Shown piece after piece: positions 8,435 through 19,945 of a DNA stretch of 61,450 nt (positions within the stretch are counted from its first letter, which is position 1; every line of letters begins with the position of its first letter). The stretch lies in NCBI RefSeq assembly GCF_002160865.1, contig NZ_NFLJ01000013.1, positions 1-61,450 of the forward strand. Reading direction: 5' to 3'. The position numbers and the translations under genes were made by a program. The DNA comes from Massiliimicrobium timonense. Its GTDB lineage: Bacteria; Bacillota_I; Bacilli_A; Erysipelotrichales; Coprobacillaceae. The notes under the pieces are model-generated. The model did no database searches and was not told the DNA's origin. It saw only the letters and a list, made by a program, of their open reading frames with translations.

Positions 8435-8905
8435 ATGAATGAAAGAAATCAATCAAATGACTTACATAGTTTATCACACACAAAGTGGAATTGTAAATAT
8501 CATGTTGTATTTGCACCAAAATATAGAAGAGCAGTATTTTATGATAGCAAAAGAATAGAAATAGGAAAAATATTAAGAGAATTATGTGAATGGAAAGGAG
8601 TGAATATAGTAGAAGCAGAAGTATGTAAAGATCACGTACATATGCTGTTGGAAATACCACCAAAAATGAGTATATCAGGGTTCATGGGCTTTTTGAAAGG
8701 GAAAAGCAGCCAAATGATATATGAAAGATGGGGAAATATGAGATACCAGTATCGAGGAAGAAGTTTCTGGTGTAGAGGATATTATGTGGATACAGCAGGA
8801 AAGAATACGAAAAGAATACAAGAATATATCAAGAATCAATTGAAAGATGATAAAGAGGCAGAACAATTAAGTTTGGATTTAAGAGATCCATTCAGCAAGA
8901 AATAG
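8435..8905 (+). CDS. tnpA: IS200/IS605-family TnpA transposase (Y1 HUH)
   Basis: A 156-residue single-strand transposase. The HUH metal motif is His67-Val-His69 (CKDHVHMLLE) and the nucleophilic tyrosine is probably Tyr116 in RGYYVDTAG. KWNCKYHVVFAPKYRR at the N-terminus is the family opening. The length is normal and there are no internal stops, so the protein may be active. AGGAGG at 8421-8426 is the ribosome site and is occluded by the upstream hairpin. Confidence 0.95.
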   Translation: MNERNQSNDLHSLSHTKWNCKYHVVFAPKYRRAVFYDSKRIEIGKILRELCEWKGVNIVEAEVCKDHVHMLLEIPPKMSISGFMGFLKGKSSQMIYERWGNMRYQYRGRSFWCRGYYVDTAGKNTKRIQEYIKNQLKDDKEAEQLSLDLRDPFSKK

Positions 8906-9083
8906 TGCAAGAGGCAGGGACAGGTCGCATGAAATGAAGGGGCTTCAGCCTTCGCTCTGGGAGCAGGGCTTGCCCGCACAAGAAAAACCACCAGCTAAGC
9001 TGGTGGATATTTATTTAATTTTCAGGTGATATTAGTATAATTTTAGCAGCATTTGTGTTAGAATATCAGCTAAGGTGATGAAG

Positions 9084-9686
9084 ATGACAAAAGTTGTATT
9101 AGAAAATCAAATGAATGAGATTTGTGATGTGATTCAAAAGGGTGGTATTGTTGCTTTTCCAACAGAAACAGTTTATGGTGTAGGCATTCGTTTTGAAGAT
9201 GAAAAAGCATTAGATCATTTAATGGAAGCAAAGAATAGAGATTATTCAAAAGCCATTACATTGATGGTTGCAAATAAAGCAGATATTTCTCAATATGCCT
9301 ATGTGAGTGAAAAAGCACAAAAATTAATAGAGCATTTTATGCCGGGAATGATAACACTCATCTTTCAGAAAAAAGAAACTGTGAGTGAAGCCATGACAAA
9401 TGGGAAGCCAACTATTGGTATCAGAATACCAGATAGTTCATTTGTTTTGTCATTATTAGAAAAAGTAGGCCCGATGCTGGTAACAAGTGCAAATTTGTCA
9501 AATCATCCCAATACAACATCAACAGCAGAAGTTTTAGAGCAGTTAGATGGGCGAATTGATTTGGTTGTTGATGGAAAGACATCCGATAACATTGCCAGTA
9601 CAGTTGTTGATGTGAGTCAGGATGAAATCAAAATATTAAGAGCAGGAAAAATAACAAAAGAGGATATAGAGGAGGTAATCAAATGA
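9084..9686 (+). CDS. tsaC: Threonylcarbamoyl-AMP synthase (Sua5/YrdC/YwlC)
   Basis: Makes L-threonylcarbamoyl-adenylate from threonine, bicarbonate and ATP, the first step of t6A37 modification of ANN-decoding tRNAs. The single YrdC domain (200 residues) shows AFPTETVYGVG near residue 25, the KNRDYSKAITLMV nucleotide block, and TSANLSNHPNTTS. The Sua5 C-terminal domain is missing, so this is the short TsaC form. ATG 9084 is preferred to the upstream GTG and ATG because AAGG at 9072-9075 is then 8 bases away. Its stop overlaps the rpiB start (ATGA). Confidence 0.92.
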   Translation: MTKVVLENQMNEICDVIQKGGIVAFPTETVYGVGIRFEDEKALDHLMEAKNRDYSKAITLMVANKADISQYAYVSEKAQKLIEHFMPGMITLIFQKKETVSEAMTNGKPTIGIRIPDSSFVLSLLEKVGPMLVTSANLSNHPNTTSTAEVLEQLDGRIDLVVDGKTSDNIASTVVDVSQDEIKILRAGKITKEDIEEVIK

Positions 9687-10123
9687 AAATAGCAGTTGCA
9701 TGTGATCATGGTGGTTTTCGTTTAAAAAATGTTTTAATGGAAGATTTGAAAAAACAAGGATATGAAGTTGTAGACTTTGGAACGTATAATGAGGAAAGCT
9801 GTGATTATCCAGATTATGCTGCAAAGGCTGCCAGAGCTGTCGCAAATGGAGAATGTGAAAAAGGTGTTGTTGTTTGTGGAACAGGAATAGGTGTTTCAAT
9901 TACTTGTAATAAAGTCAAAGGTATTCGTTGTGCATTGGTTCATGACGTATTTAGTGCCAAAGCGACAAGAGCTCACAATGATACAAATATGATAGCAATG
10001 GGTCAAAGAGTTATTGGTGAAGGTTTAGCGTTAGAAATATTAAATGCATGGTTACATACTGATTATGAAGGTGGTAGACATGATCAAAGAATTGCCAAGA
10101 TGATGGCTTTGGAGAGTGAATAA
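9683..10123 (+). CDS. rpiB: Ribose-5-phosphate isomerase B
   Basis: Interconverts ribose-5-phosphate and ribulose-5-phosphate in the pentose phosphate pathway. The 146-residue protein opens with [13 protein letters not shown], has the catalytic Cys block [15 protein letters not shown], and the phosphate site [12 protein letters not shown]. The ATG overlaps the tsaC stop by four bases and GAGGAGGT lies upstream. The tsaC-rpiB-glyA order is common in Firmicutes and links tRNA modification with sugar and one-carbon metabolism only by co-transcription. A related enzyme, LacAB galactose-6-phosphate isomerase, is less likely in this context. Confidence 0.93.
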   Translation: MKIAVACDHGGFRLKNVLMEDLKKQGYEVVDFGTYNEESCDYPDYAAKAARAVANGECEKGVVVCGTGIGVSITCNKVKGIRCALVHDVFSAKATRAHNDTNMIAMGQRVIGEGLALEILNAWLHTDYEGGRHDQRIAKMMALESE

Positions 10124-10124
10124 A

Positions 10125-11363
10125 ATGAGAGATAATGAAGTCTTTAAGAGCGTTGAAAAAGAATTAAACAGACAAAGAAATAATATTGAGTTAATTGCTT
10201 CAGAGAACTTTGTATCTGAGGAAATCTTAGAATTAGCTGGTAGTGTTTTAACAAATAAATATGCTGAAGGATATCCGGGTAAAAGATACTATGGTGGTTG
10301 TCAGTTTGTTGATGAAGTAGAAACCTTAGCAATCAATCGTTTAAAAGAATTATTTGGTTGTGAATATGCTAATGTTCAGCCTCATAGTGGAGCACAAGCC
10401 AATACAGCCGTTTACTTAGCTTTATTAGATCATGGAGATAAGGTATTAGGAATGTCATTAGCTGATGGAGGACATTTAACCCATGGACATCCATTAAATT
10501 ATTCGGGAATCAATTATGAATTTTATAGTTATGGTGTTTCTCGTGATACAGAAACAATTGATTATGAAGATTATAAACATAAGGTAGAAACAATTCGACC
10601 TAAATTGGTTGTTGCAGGAGCAAGTGCTTATTCAAGAATCATTGATTTTAAATATATGGCTCAAATTGCTCATGATAATGGGGCTTTATTTATGGTAGAT
10701 ATGGCACATATTGCTGGACTTGTAGCTGCTGGTTTACATCCATCACCTTTCCCATATGCTGATGTTGTTACCACAACAACACATAAAACTTTAAGAGGAC
10801 CACGTGGTGGTGTCATTATGTGTAAAGAAGAATTAGGGAAAGATATTGATCGAGCTGTTTTTCCGGGTATGCAAGGTGGTCCATTGATGCATATTATTGC
10901 TGCAAAAGCGGCATGTTTCTATGAAGCTTTACAACCAGAGTTTAAAGATTATGCGAAACAGATTATTAAAAACGCTAAAGCATTAGAACAATCTTTAAAA
11001 GAAGAAGGATTTAGATTGGTTGCTGATGGAACAGATAATCATTTGATTTTAATTGATGTTAAAGCAAGTTGTGGAATCAGTGGTAAAAAAGCAGAAAGAT
11101 TACTTGATGAAATCAATATTACAGCTAATAAAAATGCGATTCCATTTGATACTGAAAAACCTTTTAAAGCCAGTGGTATTCGAGTAGGAACACCAGCAAT
11201 GACAACGAAAGGTTTTAATGAAGATGATTTTAGAGAAGTTGGTAAAATCATTGCTTATCGTTTAAAAAATGATGAAACAGATGAAGTTAAAGAAGCATGT
11301 TTAAAAAGAGTGAAAGCATTAACAGATAAAGTGAGAATGTATCAAGGGAAATCTTATCTTTAA
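10125..11363 (+). CDS. glyA: Serine hydroxymethyltransferase
   Basis: PLP enzyme converting serine and tetrahydrofolate into glycine and 5,10-methylene-THF. The 412-residue protein shows [17 protein letters not shown] near the N-terminus, the PLP-lysine block [16 protein letters not shown], and [14 protein letters not shown] 10125 is chosen rather than GTG 10116 because GGAGAG at 10111-10116, inside the end of rpiB, is then 8 bases upstream. A terminator follows directly. Confidence 0.96.
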   Translation: MRDNEVFKSVEKELNRQRNNIELIASENFVSEEILELAGSVLTNKYAEGYPGKRYYGGCQFVDEVETLAINRLKELFGCEYANVQPHSGAQANTAVYLALLDHGDKVLGMSLADGGHLTHGHPLNYSGINYEFYSYGVSRDTETIDYEDYKHKVETIRPKLVVAGASAYSRIIDFKYMAQIAHDNGALFMVDMAHIAGLVAAGLHPSPFPYADVVTTTTHKTLRGPRGGVIMCKEELGKDIDRAVFPGMQGGPLMHIIAAKAACFYEALQPEFKDYAKQIIKNAKALEQSLKEEGFRLVADGTDNHLILIDVKASCGISGKKAERLLDEINITANKNAIPFDTEKPFKASGIRVGTPAMTTKGFNEDDFREVGKIIAYRLKNDETDEVKEACLKRVKALTDKVRMYQGKSYL

Positions 11364-11371
11364 TAAGTATG

Positions 11372-11405
11372 AGGATTAATTTCAAGAATGAAGTTAATCC
11401 TTTTT
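11372..11405 (+). terminator. Rho-independent terminator after glyA
   Basis: AGGATTAA/TTAATCCT stem extended by an inner TTC/GAA pairing, followed by five T residues. Confidence 0.82.
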
Positions 11406-11447
11406 GGTATATGAAAATACTGTTGATGAATCATCAACAGTATCAAA

Positions 11448-11858
11448 TCATTTCTTTTCTATTATGGAATGAGTACATAATTTCATCCCAATGATTTTAC
11501 AAACAATATTGATACAACAAATGAATAAAGATAAATAAAATCCAAGAGATGTCATATCAAAAGAAAATGCGAGGCTTATATATCCGGTTATAGTTAAATA
11601 GTGCCAAGTTAAGAATTGATATATTTCTAATAAGAAAACACAGATAGACGCTATTAGAGATGTAACATGAATCTTTTTTGATGTAGAAAATAGCGAAAAC
11701 CATGTCCCAATATAAAAGAAAATAAGCCAACCCATAAATACATCAAAATCTACGCCTCTTAAAACAACCATATCTCCATCACCAAACCAAGTTAGAAAAA
11801 ATGATGCGAATAATAAAATTTCAACAATTATAAATAATATTTTTAAGCGTATTTTCAT
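11448..11858 (-). CDS. Four-helix membrane protein, unknown function
   Basis: A 136-residue leftward gene for a small integral membrane protein with four hydrophobic segments, each about 20 residues, and a basic C-terminal tail. Trp and Phe cluster at helix ends (FFLTWFGDGD after the first helix). I recognise no family. AGAGGTC precedes the ATG on the minus strand. It is monocistronic and convergent with glyA. The roughly 290-bp space before upp contains no gene that I can support. Confidence 0.6.
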   Translation of the reverse strand: MKIRLKILFIIVEILLFASFFLTWFGDGDMVVLRGVDFDVFMGWLIFFYIGTWFSLFSTSKKIHVTSLIASICVFLLEIYQFLTWHYLTITGYISLAFSFDMTSLGFYLSLFICCINIVCKIIGMKLCTHSIIEKK

Positions 11859-12144
11859 AATGACCTCTTTCTATATAGTTACATTTTATATATGATGCTT
11901 TACATATATAAAATGAGATTAACCCCATAATTTCATGGCTTTTATTCCAATATTTTCATCACTTCCTCTCTTTTTATATAACCGTATACTCCCTATAAAC
12001 ACATGTTATCAATTGATTATACCAGTGTCAAATAGATTTGTAGAAAATACTCTCTTTTTGAGTTTGTTGTTATTATGGTAGGCTTTGTATTTATAATTTG
12101 ATATAATAAAAAGTAGTAGAAATAAAAGAAAGAAGGTTTGATTC

Positions 12145-12771
12145 ATGGCAACAACAATTTTAAATCACCCACTTATTGACCATAAGCTCACAATTATGAG
12201 AAATAAAGAAACGGGGACAAAGGAATTTAGACAAAATTTAGATGAAATTGCAATGTTAATGGCATATGAAGTGACAAAATCATTACCATTACAAAATATT
12301 GAAATTGTGACACCTATATGCCCTATGACAGGAAAACAATTAATAAGACCAGTTGTTTTAGTACCTATTTTAAGAGCTGGACTTGGTTTGGTTGATGGTT
12401 TTAAAACAATTATTCCAACTGCCAAAGTAGGACATATTGGTATGTCAAGAAATGAGGAAACTCTACAACCAGAAGAATATTATGCGAAATTTCCATCATG
12501 TTTAAAAGAAGCAGATGTGCTTGTTCTTGATCCAATGTTAGCCACAGGTGGTAGTGCTTGCGCCGCTATTACAAATATCAAAAAGCGTGGAGCGAAGAAT
12601 ATTAAGTTTGCTTGTTTAGTGGCAGCACCAGAAGGTATTGAAGTGATGGAACAAAAGCATCCTGATGTGGATTTGATTGTTGCAGCATTGGATGAAAAAT
12701 TGAATGAAAAAGGATATATTGTTCCCGGTCTTGGTGATGCAGGGGATCGTTTATTTGGTACAGATCAATAA
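12145..12771 (+). CDS. upp: Uracil phosphoribosyltransferase
   Basis: Salvages uracil with PRPP to UMP. Length of 208 residues is normal. The PRPP loop [13 protein letters not shown] lies around residues 130-142, and the uracil-binding C-terminal motif [13 protein letters not shown] is complete. [15 protein letters not shown] is the conserved central strand. GAAGG lies before ATG 12145. It precedes the ATP synthase operon, an order seen in many Firmicutes, but a separate promoter lies between them. Confidence 0.96.
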   Translation: MATTILNHPLIDHKLTIMRNKETGTKEFRQNLDEIAMLMAYEVTKSLPLQNIEIVTPICPMTGKQLIRPVVLVPILRAGLGLVDGFKTIIPTAKVGHIGMSRNEETLQPEEYYAKFPSCLKEADVLVLDPMLATGGSACAAITNIKKRGAKNIKFACLVAAPEGIEVMEQKHPDVDLIVAALDEKLNEKGYIVPGLGDAGDRLFGTDQ

Positions 12772-12787
12772 AGGAATATCAAATAAA

Positions 12788-12816
12788 TTGTCAATGATTT
12801 TGAAACAGGGTATAAT
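12788..12816 (+). promoter_or_regulatory. Promoter of the ATP synthase operon
   Basis: TTGTCA (12788-12793), a 17-bp spacer and TATAAT (12811-12816) lie 30 bases upstream of the atpI start, a near-consensus vegetative promoter. Confidence 0.75.
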
Positions 12817-12845
12817 AAAGATGATATTTCAAAGGAGTGAGCAAT

Positions 12846-13211
12846 GTGAATGAAAAAGATGTTCAAAGAGAATCAAAAAAAATCTTTTTAATCATGTTGC
12901 TCATTTTTTGTTTTGTAGGTTTTCTATTCAAAAGTCTTTCTTATCCTATTGGTGTCATTGTGGGATATATGATATGTTATATCAATTTTATTTTAACTAT
13001 TCAATCCAGTGATATAATTTTAAAGGAAGGACATCATATTTTACTTATTATTTTGATGTTTTTGTCAAAATTAATTTTAATGACGTTGGGATTTTTAAGT
13101 GCTATTCTTTTTAAAGATTATATTCATCTTTTGAGTGTATTCTTTGGTTATTTAATTACCCCAATTACGATACAATGGTTAAATTTAAAAACAAGAAAGG
13201 AGTTGAAATAG
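12846..13211 (+). CDS. atpI: ATP synthase assembly protein I
   Basis: A 121-residue protein with four predicted helices at the head of the atp operon, the standard place for AtpI, which helps assemble the c-ring. Sequence conservation in this family is low and the call rests on position and topology. GTG 12846 is chosen because AAAGGAG at 12831-12837 overlaps the alternative GTG 12837 and would leave it no spacer. The TAG stop is followed directly by the atpB ATG. Confidence 0.75.
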   Translation: MNEKDVQRESKKIFLIMLLIFCFVGFLFKSLSYPIGVIVGYMICYINFILTIQSSDIILKEGHHILLIILMFLSKLILMTLGFLSAILFKDYIHLLSVFFGYLITPITIQWLNLKTRKELK

Positions 13212-13877
13212 ATGCATATTGTTATACAGGTAGAGTTGATATTTTCTTTGATTATCATGGCTATATTAGCAATCTTTTTTATTTACGCTGGTAGAAAAGT
13301 TGCTTTGGCGGATGCGACCAAAAGACCTAAGGGATTGGTATTGGTTGTAGAAACAGGTGTAGAAATGATTTATAACTATTTTAAATCTATTATGCCTAGT
13401 CATTTTGAAAAGAATTATTATCCTTATTTTGCAATGTTATTTTGTTATTTGATTGTTGCGAATATTAGTGGATTGATTGGTTTTGATGCACCAACATCCA
13501 ATTATTCGATTACACTTGCAATGACAATCATTACATTTGTTTTGATACAGTTTAATGCTATTAGAAAAAAAGGGGTCAAATCATATATTGTCGGTAATAT
13601 ATGGCCACCAACGAATATTTTTGGAACGATAGCTCCTTTAATTTCGTTATCTTTCCGTATCTTTGGTAATATTTTAAGTGGGAGTATTTTAATGTCACTG
13701 CTCTATCAGTTTACTGCTTGGTTATCTGGTTTGATTTTACCAACAACGGTCAACTTTTTAGGGCCAGTGATTGCTCCGGTATTTCATGTTTATTTTGATT
13801 TATTTGCTGGTGTTATTCAGACATTAGTATTTGTAACCATTTCATCTATATTAATTATGATGGAAAATGAGGATTGA
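13212..13877 (+). CDS. atpB: ATP synthase F0 subunit a
   Basis: Membrane stator that carries the ion half-channels beside the c-ring. The 221-residue protein has five to six helices, and the essential arginine sits in LSFRIFGNILSGSI. ANISGLIGFDAPTSNYS is the conserved loop before it. Start ATG 13212 follows AAAGGAG. A gap of 56 bases with its own GGAGGT leads to atpE, which fits the higher expression needed for the c subunit. Confidence 0.93.
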   Translation: MHIVIQVELIFSLIIMAILAIFFIYAGRKVALADATKRPKGLVLVVETGVEMIYNYFKSIMPSHFEKNYYPYFAMLFCYLIVANISGLIGFDAPTSNYSITLAMTIITFVLIQFNAIRKKGVKSYIVGNIWPPTNIFGTIAPLISLSFRIFGNILSGSILMSLLYQFTAWLSGLILPTTVNFLGPVIAPVFHVYFDLFAGVIQTLVFVTISSILIMMENED

Positions 13878-13933
13878 TCTTAACTATAGAAATAGTTTTG
13901 ATAGATAAAAAATATAATGGAGGTAAAAAACAT

Positions 13934-14176
13934 ATGACAGATTTTGGTTTAGTTGCGATTGCTGCAGGGATTGCAGTATGTGCAGGTTTAGGGACAGGTA
14001 TTGGTGAAGGTATTGCAGCAAGTAAAGCTGTTGAAGCTGTAGGGAGAAATCCTGAAGCTGAAGGTAAAATCAGAACAATGATGATTTTAGGTATTGCCTT
14101 AACAGAAACTGTTGCGATTTATGGATTGTTAATAGCAATTATTTTAATCTTCGTATTCCCATCTTTATATTTATAA
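13934..14176 (+). CDS. atpE: ATP synthase F0 subunit c with a glutamate in each helix
   Basis: An 80-residue hairpin that forms the rotor ring. Helix 1 ends in GIGEGIAASKAVEAVGRNPE and helix 2 contains IALTETVAIYGLLIA. The ion-binding carboxylate is Glu58. Glu25 lies 33 residues before it, the position of the sodium ligand Gln32 in Ilyobacter tartaricus, and Tyr63 matches Tyr70. Thr59 and Val60 replace the Ser-Thr pair. Glutamates at both places recall the two-carboxylate motif described for the Fusobacterium nucleatum c-ring, so sodium coupling is possible but not shown. ATG 13934 is preferred over an upstream in-frame start because GGAGGT at 13919-13924 fits it and the length is then normal. 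Confidence 0.95.
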   Translation: MTDFGLVAIAAGIAVCAGLGTGIGEGIAASKAVEAVGRNPEAEGKIRTMMILGIALTETVAIYGLLIAIILIFVFPSLYL

Positions 14177-14211
14177 AAAGTAAAAGCTTTTTATAAGAAG
14201 GGAGGCATACA

Positions 14212-14715
14212 ATGAGTATTGATGTGGCAGGAAAGTTGTTTCCTAATCTTGCGACGATTGTGATTCAATTAATATCAACAGGTGTCTTATTGATTATTTT
14301 TAAGAAGTTCTTTTGGATTCCAGTACAAAAATATTTTCAAAAACGTGCTGATTTTATAGAATCACAGATTGAAGATGCGAGAACATCTCAAGAAAAAGCG
14401 AAGCAATTAATGCTTGAAAGTGAAGAACAGGCACGTCAATCAGCTAAGGAGTATCATGATATTATAGAAAAAGCGAAAGATGATGCTTTGAGAGTACGTG
14501 ATGATTTACTAACAAAAGCAAAAGAAGAAGCTGCTCGCAAAATAGAACAGGCACAAAAAGAAATAGAAGCTGAAAAACAACAGGCAAGAGAAGAAATGAA
14601 AAAAGAAATGGTGGATATTGCAATTGAGGCAGCAACAAAAGTGATGAGTAAAGAAATGAATTCTCAGGAAAATCAACAGATGGTTGAAGAATTTGTTGAT
14701 CAGGTTGTCCATTAA
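14212..14715 (+). CDS. atpF: ATP synthase F0 subunit b
   Basis: Peripheral stalk protein of 167 residues. One N-terminal membrane helix (about residues 13-33) is followed by a long charged coiled coil rich in Ala, Glu, Lys and Gln, the usual b-subunit architecture, with the conserved FFWIPVQKYFQKR at the helix exit. GGGAGG precedes ATG 14212. Its TAA overlaps the atpH ATG by one base. Confidence 0.93.
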   Translation: MSIDVAGKLFPNLATIVIQLISTGVLLIIFKKFFWIPVQKYFQKRADFIESQIEDARTSQEKAKQLMLESEEQARQSAKEYHDIIEKAKDDALRVRDDLLTKAKEEAARKIEQAQKEIEAEKQQAREEMKKEMVDIAIEAATKVMSKEMNSQENQQMVEEFVDQVVH

Positions 14716-15245
14716 TGGATACAGTTGCTTTACGATATGCTGAAGCTTTATTTGCTTTAGCTAAAGAAGAAAATGCCATCAAGCAATATCAAAAAGATAT
14801 GGAAGCAGTTGAAGCTGTTTTTCATGATAAAAGTATTCTTCAGTTTTTTAGTCATGTTGCGATTCAAGATGAGGATAAATATCAAGTCTTGAAACAAAGC
14901 TTTCATGGAAAGATACAAACATATGTTTATCAGTTTTTATTATTATTAATTAAAAAAAGAAGAATTCAATGTGTTCTTTTGATTTGTCAACAATTTCAGC
15001 AGTTGTGTTATGATGCCTTGGGTATTCAAGTAGGAAAAGTATGGAGTGCTTATGAATTGACAGAAGATCAGATTAAAAAGATTCAAGATGCTTTGTCTAC
15101 TCAATTGAATAAGCAGGTATTGTTAAAACAGCAAGTAGATACACAATTAATAGGTGGAATTAAAGTTGAAATTGATAATCATGTTTATGATAATTCTCTT
15201 GCTTATAAGATGGGATTATTGAAACAGGAATTATTAAGAAAGTAG
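14715..15245 (+). CDS. atpH: ATP synthase F1 subunit delta
   Basis: A 176-residue stalk subunit connecting the b dimer to the alpha3beta3 crown. The N-terminal helical domain starts [15 protein letters not shown], the family signature, and the C-terminus has the conserved [20 protein letters not shown] block. The start overlaps the atpF stop. Confidence 0.92.
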   Translation: MDTVALRYAEALFALAKEENAIKQYQKDMEAVEAVFHDKSILQFFSHVAIQDEDKYQVLKQSFHGKIQTYVYQFLLLLIKKRRIQCVLLICQQFQQLCYDALGIQVGKVWSAYELTEDQIKKIQDALSTQLNKQVLLKQQVDTQLIGGIKVEIDNHVYDNSLAYKMGLLKQELLRK

Positions 15246-15253
15246 GTGAGAAT

Positions 15254-16777
15254 GTGGATTTAAGACCAGATGAGATTAGTGCATTAATTAAAGAACAAAT
15301 TAAACATTTTGCTGATCAGCTGGAATCTAAAGATATTGGAACAGTTATGACAGTAGGTGATGGTGTCACTTTAATTCATGGTTTAGATGATGCAATGCTT
15401 GGAGAATTGTTGTTATTTCCGGGTCAAGTGTATGGAATGGTCATGAATTTAGAGGAAGATGCTGTTGGAGCTGTGTTACTTGGTGATGAAGGAACAATCA
15501 AAGAAGGAGATGAAGTGAAGCGTACAGGAAGAATTATTGAAGTTCCTGTAGGTGATGGACTTTTAGGTAGAGTTGTTAATCCTTTGGGACAACCAATTGA
15601 TGGACAGGGAGAAATTGTTTATCAGCATACACGTCCTATTGAAAAGATTGCACCGGGTGTTATGACAAGAAAATCTGTTGATCAGCCACTTCAAACAGGA
15701 ATTACATGTATTGATGCGATTATTCCAATTGGTAGAGGACAGCGTGAGTTGATTATTGGAGATCGTCAGACTGGGAAAACAGCGATTGCGATTGATACTA
15801 TTTTAAATCAAAAAGGACAAAATATATATTGTATTTATGTTGCGATTGGTCAGAAAAATTCAACAGTTGCCCAAATTGTAGAAAAATTAAGACAAGGTGG
15901 AGCAATGGAATATACAACAGTTGTATCTGCTGGAGCCAGTGAATTAGCACCTGTTCAATATATTGCACCTTATGCAGGTTGTGCAATGGCAGAAGAATGG
16001 TTAGAAGAAGGTAAAGATGTCTTGATTGTTTATGATGATTTATCTAAACATGCGGTTGCTTATCGTACTGTATCTTTATTATTAAAAAGACCACCGGGGC
16101 GTGAAGCTTATCCGGGAGATGTTTTCTACTTGCATTCACGTTTATTAGAAAGAGCTTGTCGTTTAAATGAAGAACATGGTGGAGGCTCTATTACTGCTTT
16201 ACCAATTATTGAAACACAGGCAGGAGATATCTCTGCTTATATTCCAACAAATGTGATTTCAATTACAGATGGGCAGATTTTCTTGCAGCAGGATTTATTT
16301 AATTCAGGAATCAGACCGGCTATTGATACGGGATTATCTGTCAGTCGTGTTGGTTCATCAGCTCAAATCAAAGCTATGAAACAAGTATCAAGTTCTTTAA
16401 AATTAGAACTTGCACAATATACTGAAATGCAGGCATTTGCGCAATTTGGTAGTGATTTGGATGCTGCAACAAAAGCGACACTCGAACATGGTCAAAGAGT
16501 TCGTGAAGTTTTAAAACAGGCACAATACTCTCCTAGAAGTGTTGCTAAACAAGTGGTAACATTGTTTGCTTTAAAATATGGATATACAAAACAAATTGCA
16601 GTAACAAAAGTCAATATGTTTATGGATGAATTATATCAGTTTATACAAAATCAACATCCAGAAATTATTGATCAAATACAACAAGAAAAATCTATTGATG
16701 ATGAATTAACATTAAAGATGAAAGAAGTAATGAAAGCTTTTGTAGAAAACTTTTTAAAAGTGAATAAGGATGGTTAG
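15254..16777 (+). CDS. atpA: ATP synthase F1 subunit alpha
   Basis: Non-catalytic nucleotide-binding subunit of 507 residues. Walker A is GDRQTGKTA, the [14 protein letters not shown] strand and the [17 protein letters not shown] signature are present. Translation starts at GTG 15254 after AGGTGAG; the overlapping ATG 15252 is out of frame and stops after three codons. The gene begins eight bases after atpH. Confidence 0.97.
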   Translation: MDLRPDEISALIKEQIKHFADQLESKDIGTVMTVGDGVTLIHGLDDAMLGELLLFPGQVYGMVMNLEEDAVGAVLLGDEGTIKEGDEVKRTGRIIEVPVGDGLLGRVVNPLGQPIDGQGEIVYQHTRPIEKIAPGVMTRKSVDQPLQTGITCIDAIIPIGRGQRELIIGDRQTGKTAIAIDTILNQKGQNIYCIYVAIGQKNSTVAQIVEKLRQGGAMEYTTVVSAGASELAPVQYIAPYAGCAMAEEWLEEGKDVLIVYDDLSKHAVAYRTVSLLLKRPPGREAYPGDVFYLHSRLLERACRLNEEHGGGSITALPIIETQAGDISAYIPTNVISITDGQIFLQQDLFNSGIRPAIDTGLSVSRVGSSAQIKAMKQVSSSLKLELAQYTEMQAFAQFGSDLDAATKATLEHGQRVREVLKQAQYSPRSVAKQVVTLFALKYGYTKQIAVTKVNMFMDELYQFIQNQHPEIIDQIQQEKSIDDELTLKMKEVMKAFVENFLKVNKDG

Positions 16778-19438
<2,661 letters not shown>

Positions 19439-19466
19439 CATAGAGATTTTTTCTCTATGTTTTTTT
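19439..19466 (+). terminator. Terminator of the ATP synthase operon
   Basis: CATAGAGA/TCTCTATG, perfect 8-bp stem with a five-base loop and seven T residues, immediately after atpC. Confidence 0.92.
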
Positions 19467-19521
19467 AAAATATTTTACATCTTCAATTGAAATTGGTATA
19501 GTTATAGATGGAGGAATAGCT

Positions 19522-19830
19522 ATGAAAATTTTATTAGTATGTTCTGCAGGAATGTCAACAAGTTTATTAGTTGAAAGAATGTTGGCATCTGCAAAAGAAA
19601 GACATTTAAATGTTGATATTGAAGCCAGACCAATTGCTGATACTGTTATTTATGGAAAAGATGCAGATGCAATTATGTTAGGTCCACAAGTTCGTTTTCA
19701 AGAAGATCACATTCGTTCATTATTTGATAAAACAAAACCAATTGCTGTTATTGATATGAAAGATTATGGAATGATGAATGGAAAAAAAGTTTTACAAGAT
19801 GCTTTAGATTTAATTGAATCTAAAAAATAG
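19522..19830 (+). CDS. PTS lactose/cellobiose-family IIB component, orphan
   Basis: A 102-residue phosphotransfer protein with the phospho-cysteine Cys7 in the loop VCSAGMSTS, typical of cellobiose/chitobiose-type IIB proteins. In a working PTS it takes phosphate from IIA and passes it to the sugar at IIC. No IIA or IIC gene is near, and terminators lie on both sides, so it must either serve a system encoded elsewhere or have a signalling role. AGGAGGA-like site (GGAGGA) before ATG 19522. Confidence 0.9.
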   Translation: MKILLVCSAGMSTSLLVERMLASAKERHLNVDIEARPIADTVIYGKDADAIMLGPQVRFQEDHIRSLFDKTKPIAVIDMKDYGMMNGKKVLQDALDLIESKK

Positions 19831-19863
19831 TCATATCGAGATTTTCGGTATGATTTTTATTTT
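19831..19863 (+). terminator. Rho-independent terminator after PTS IIB gene
   Basis: TCATATCGA/TCGGTATGA, nine pairs with one G-U, five-base loop, then a T-rich tail. Confidence 0.82.
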
Positions 19864-19945
19864 CTCAATAAATAAAAAAATTATTTTATTTGAATATATG
19901 ACAAAAAATGATAAAATAACAACGATTATAAAAGGAAGTGATGAT

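Larger units (their letters stand above)
8312..9012 (+). mobile_element. IS200/IS605-family insertion sequence, tnpA only
   Basis: The ends carry the subterminal hairpins typical of the family: left CCCACAGA-TAG-TCTGTGGG (8318-8336) and right CCACCAGC-TAA-GCTGGTGG (8988-9006), each an 8-bp perfect stem with a TAA/TAG triloop. A single Y1 transposase gene lies between them; no tnpB partner is present. There are no terminal inverted repeats or target duplications, as expected for this single-strand mechanism. The outer limits are approximate because the cleavage tetranucleotides were not proven. Confidence 0.85.

Noticed and set aside
8367-8663. 98-codon minus-strand open frame over tnpA
   Set aside because: Shadow of the transposase gene; hydrophobic bias arises from complementing Lys/Glu codons.
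13874-13933. 20-residue N-terminal extension of the c subunit
   Set aside because: GGAGGT sits just before ATG 13934 and the 80-residue product has the normal c-subunit length.
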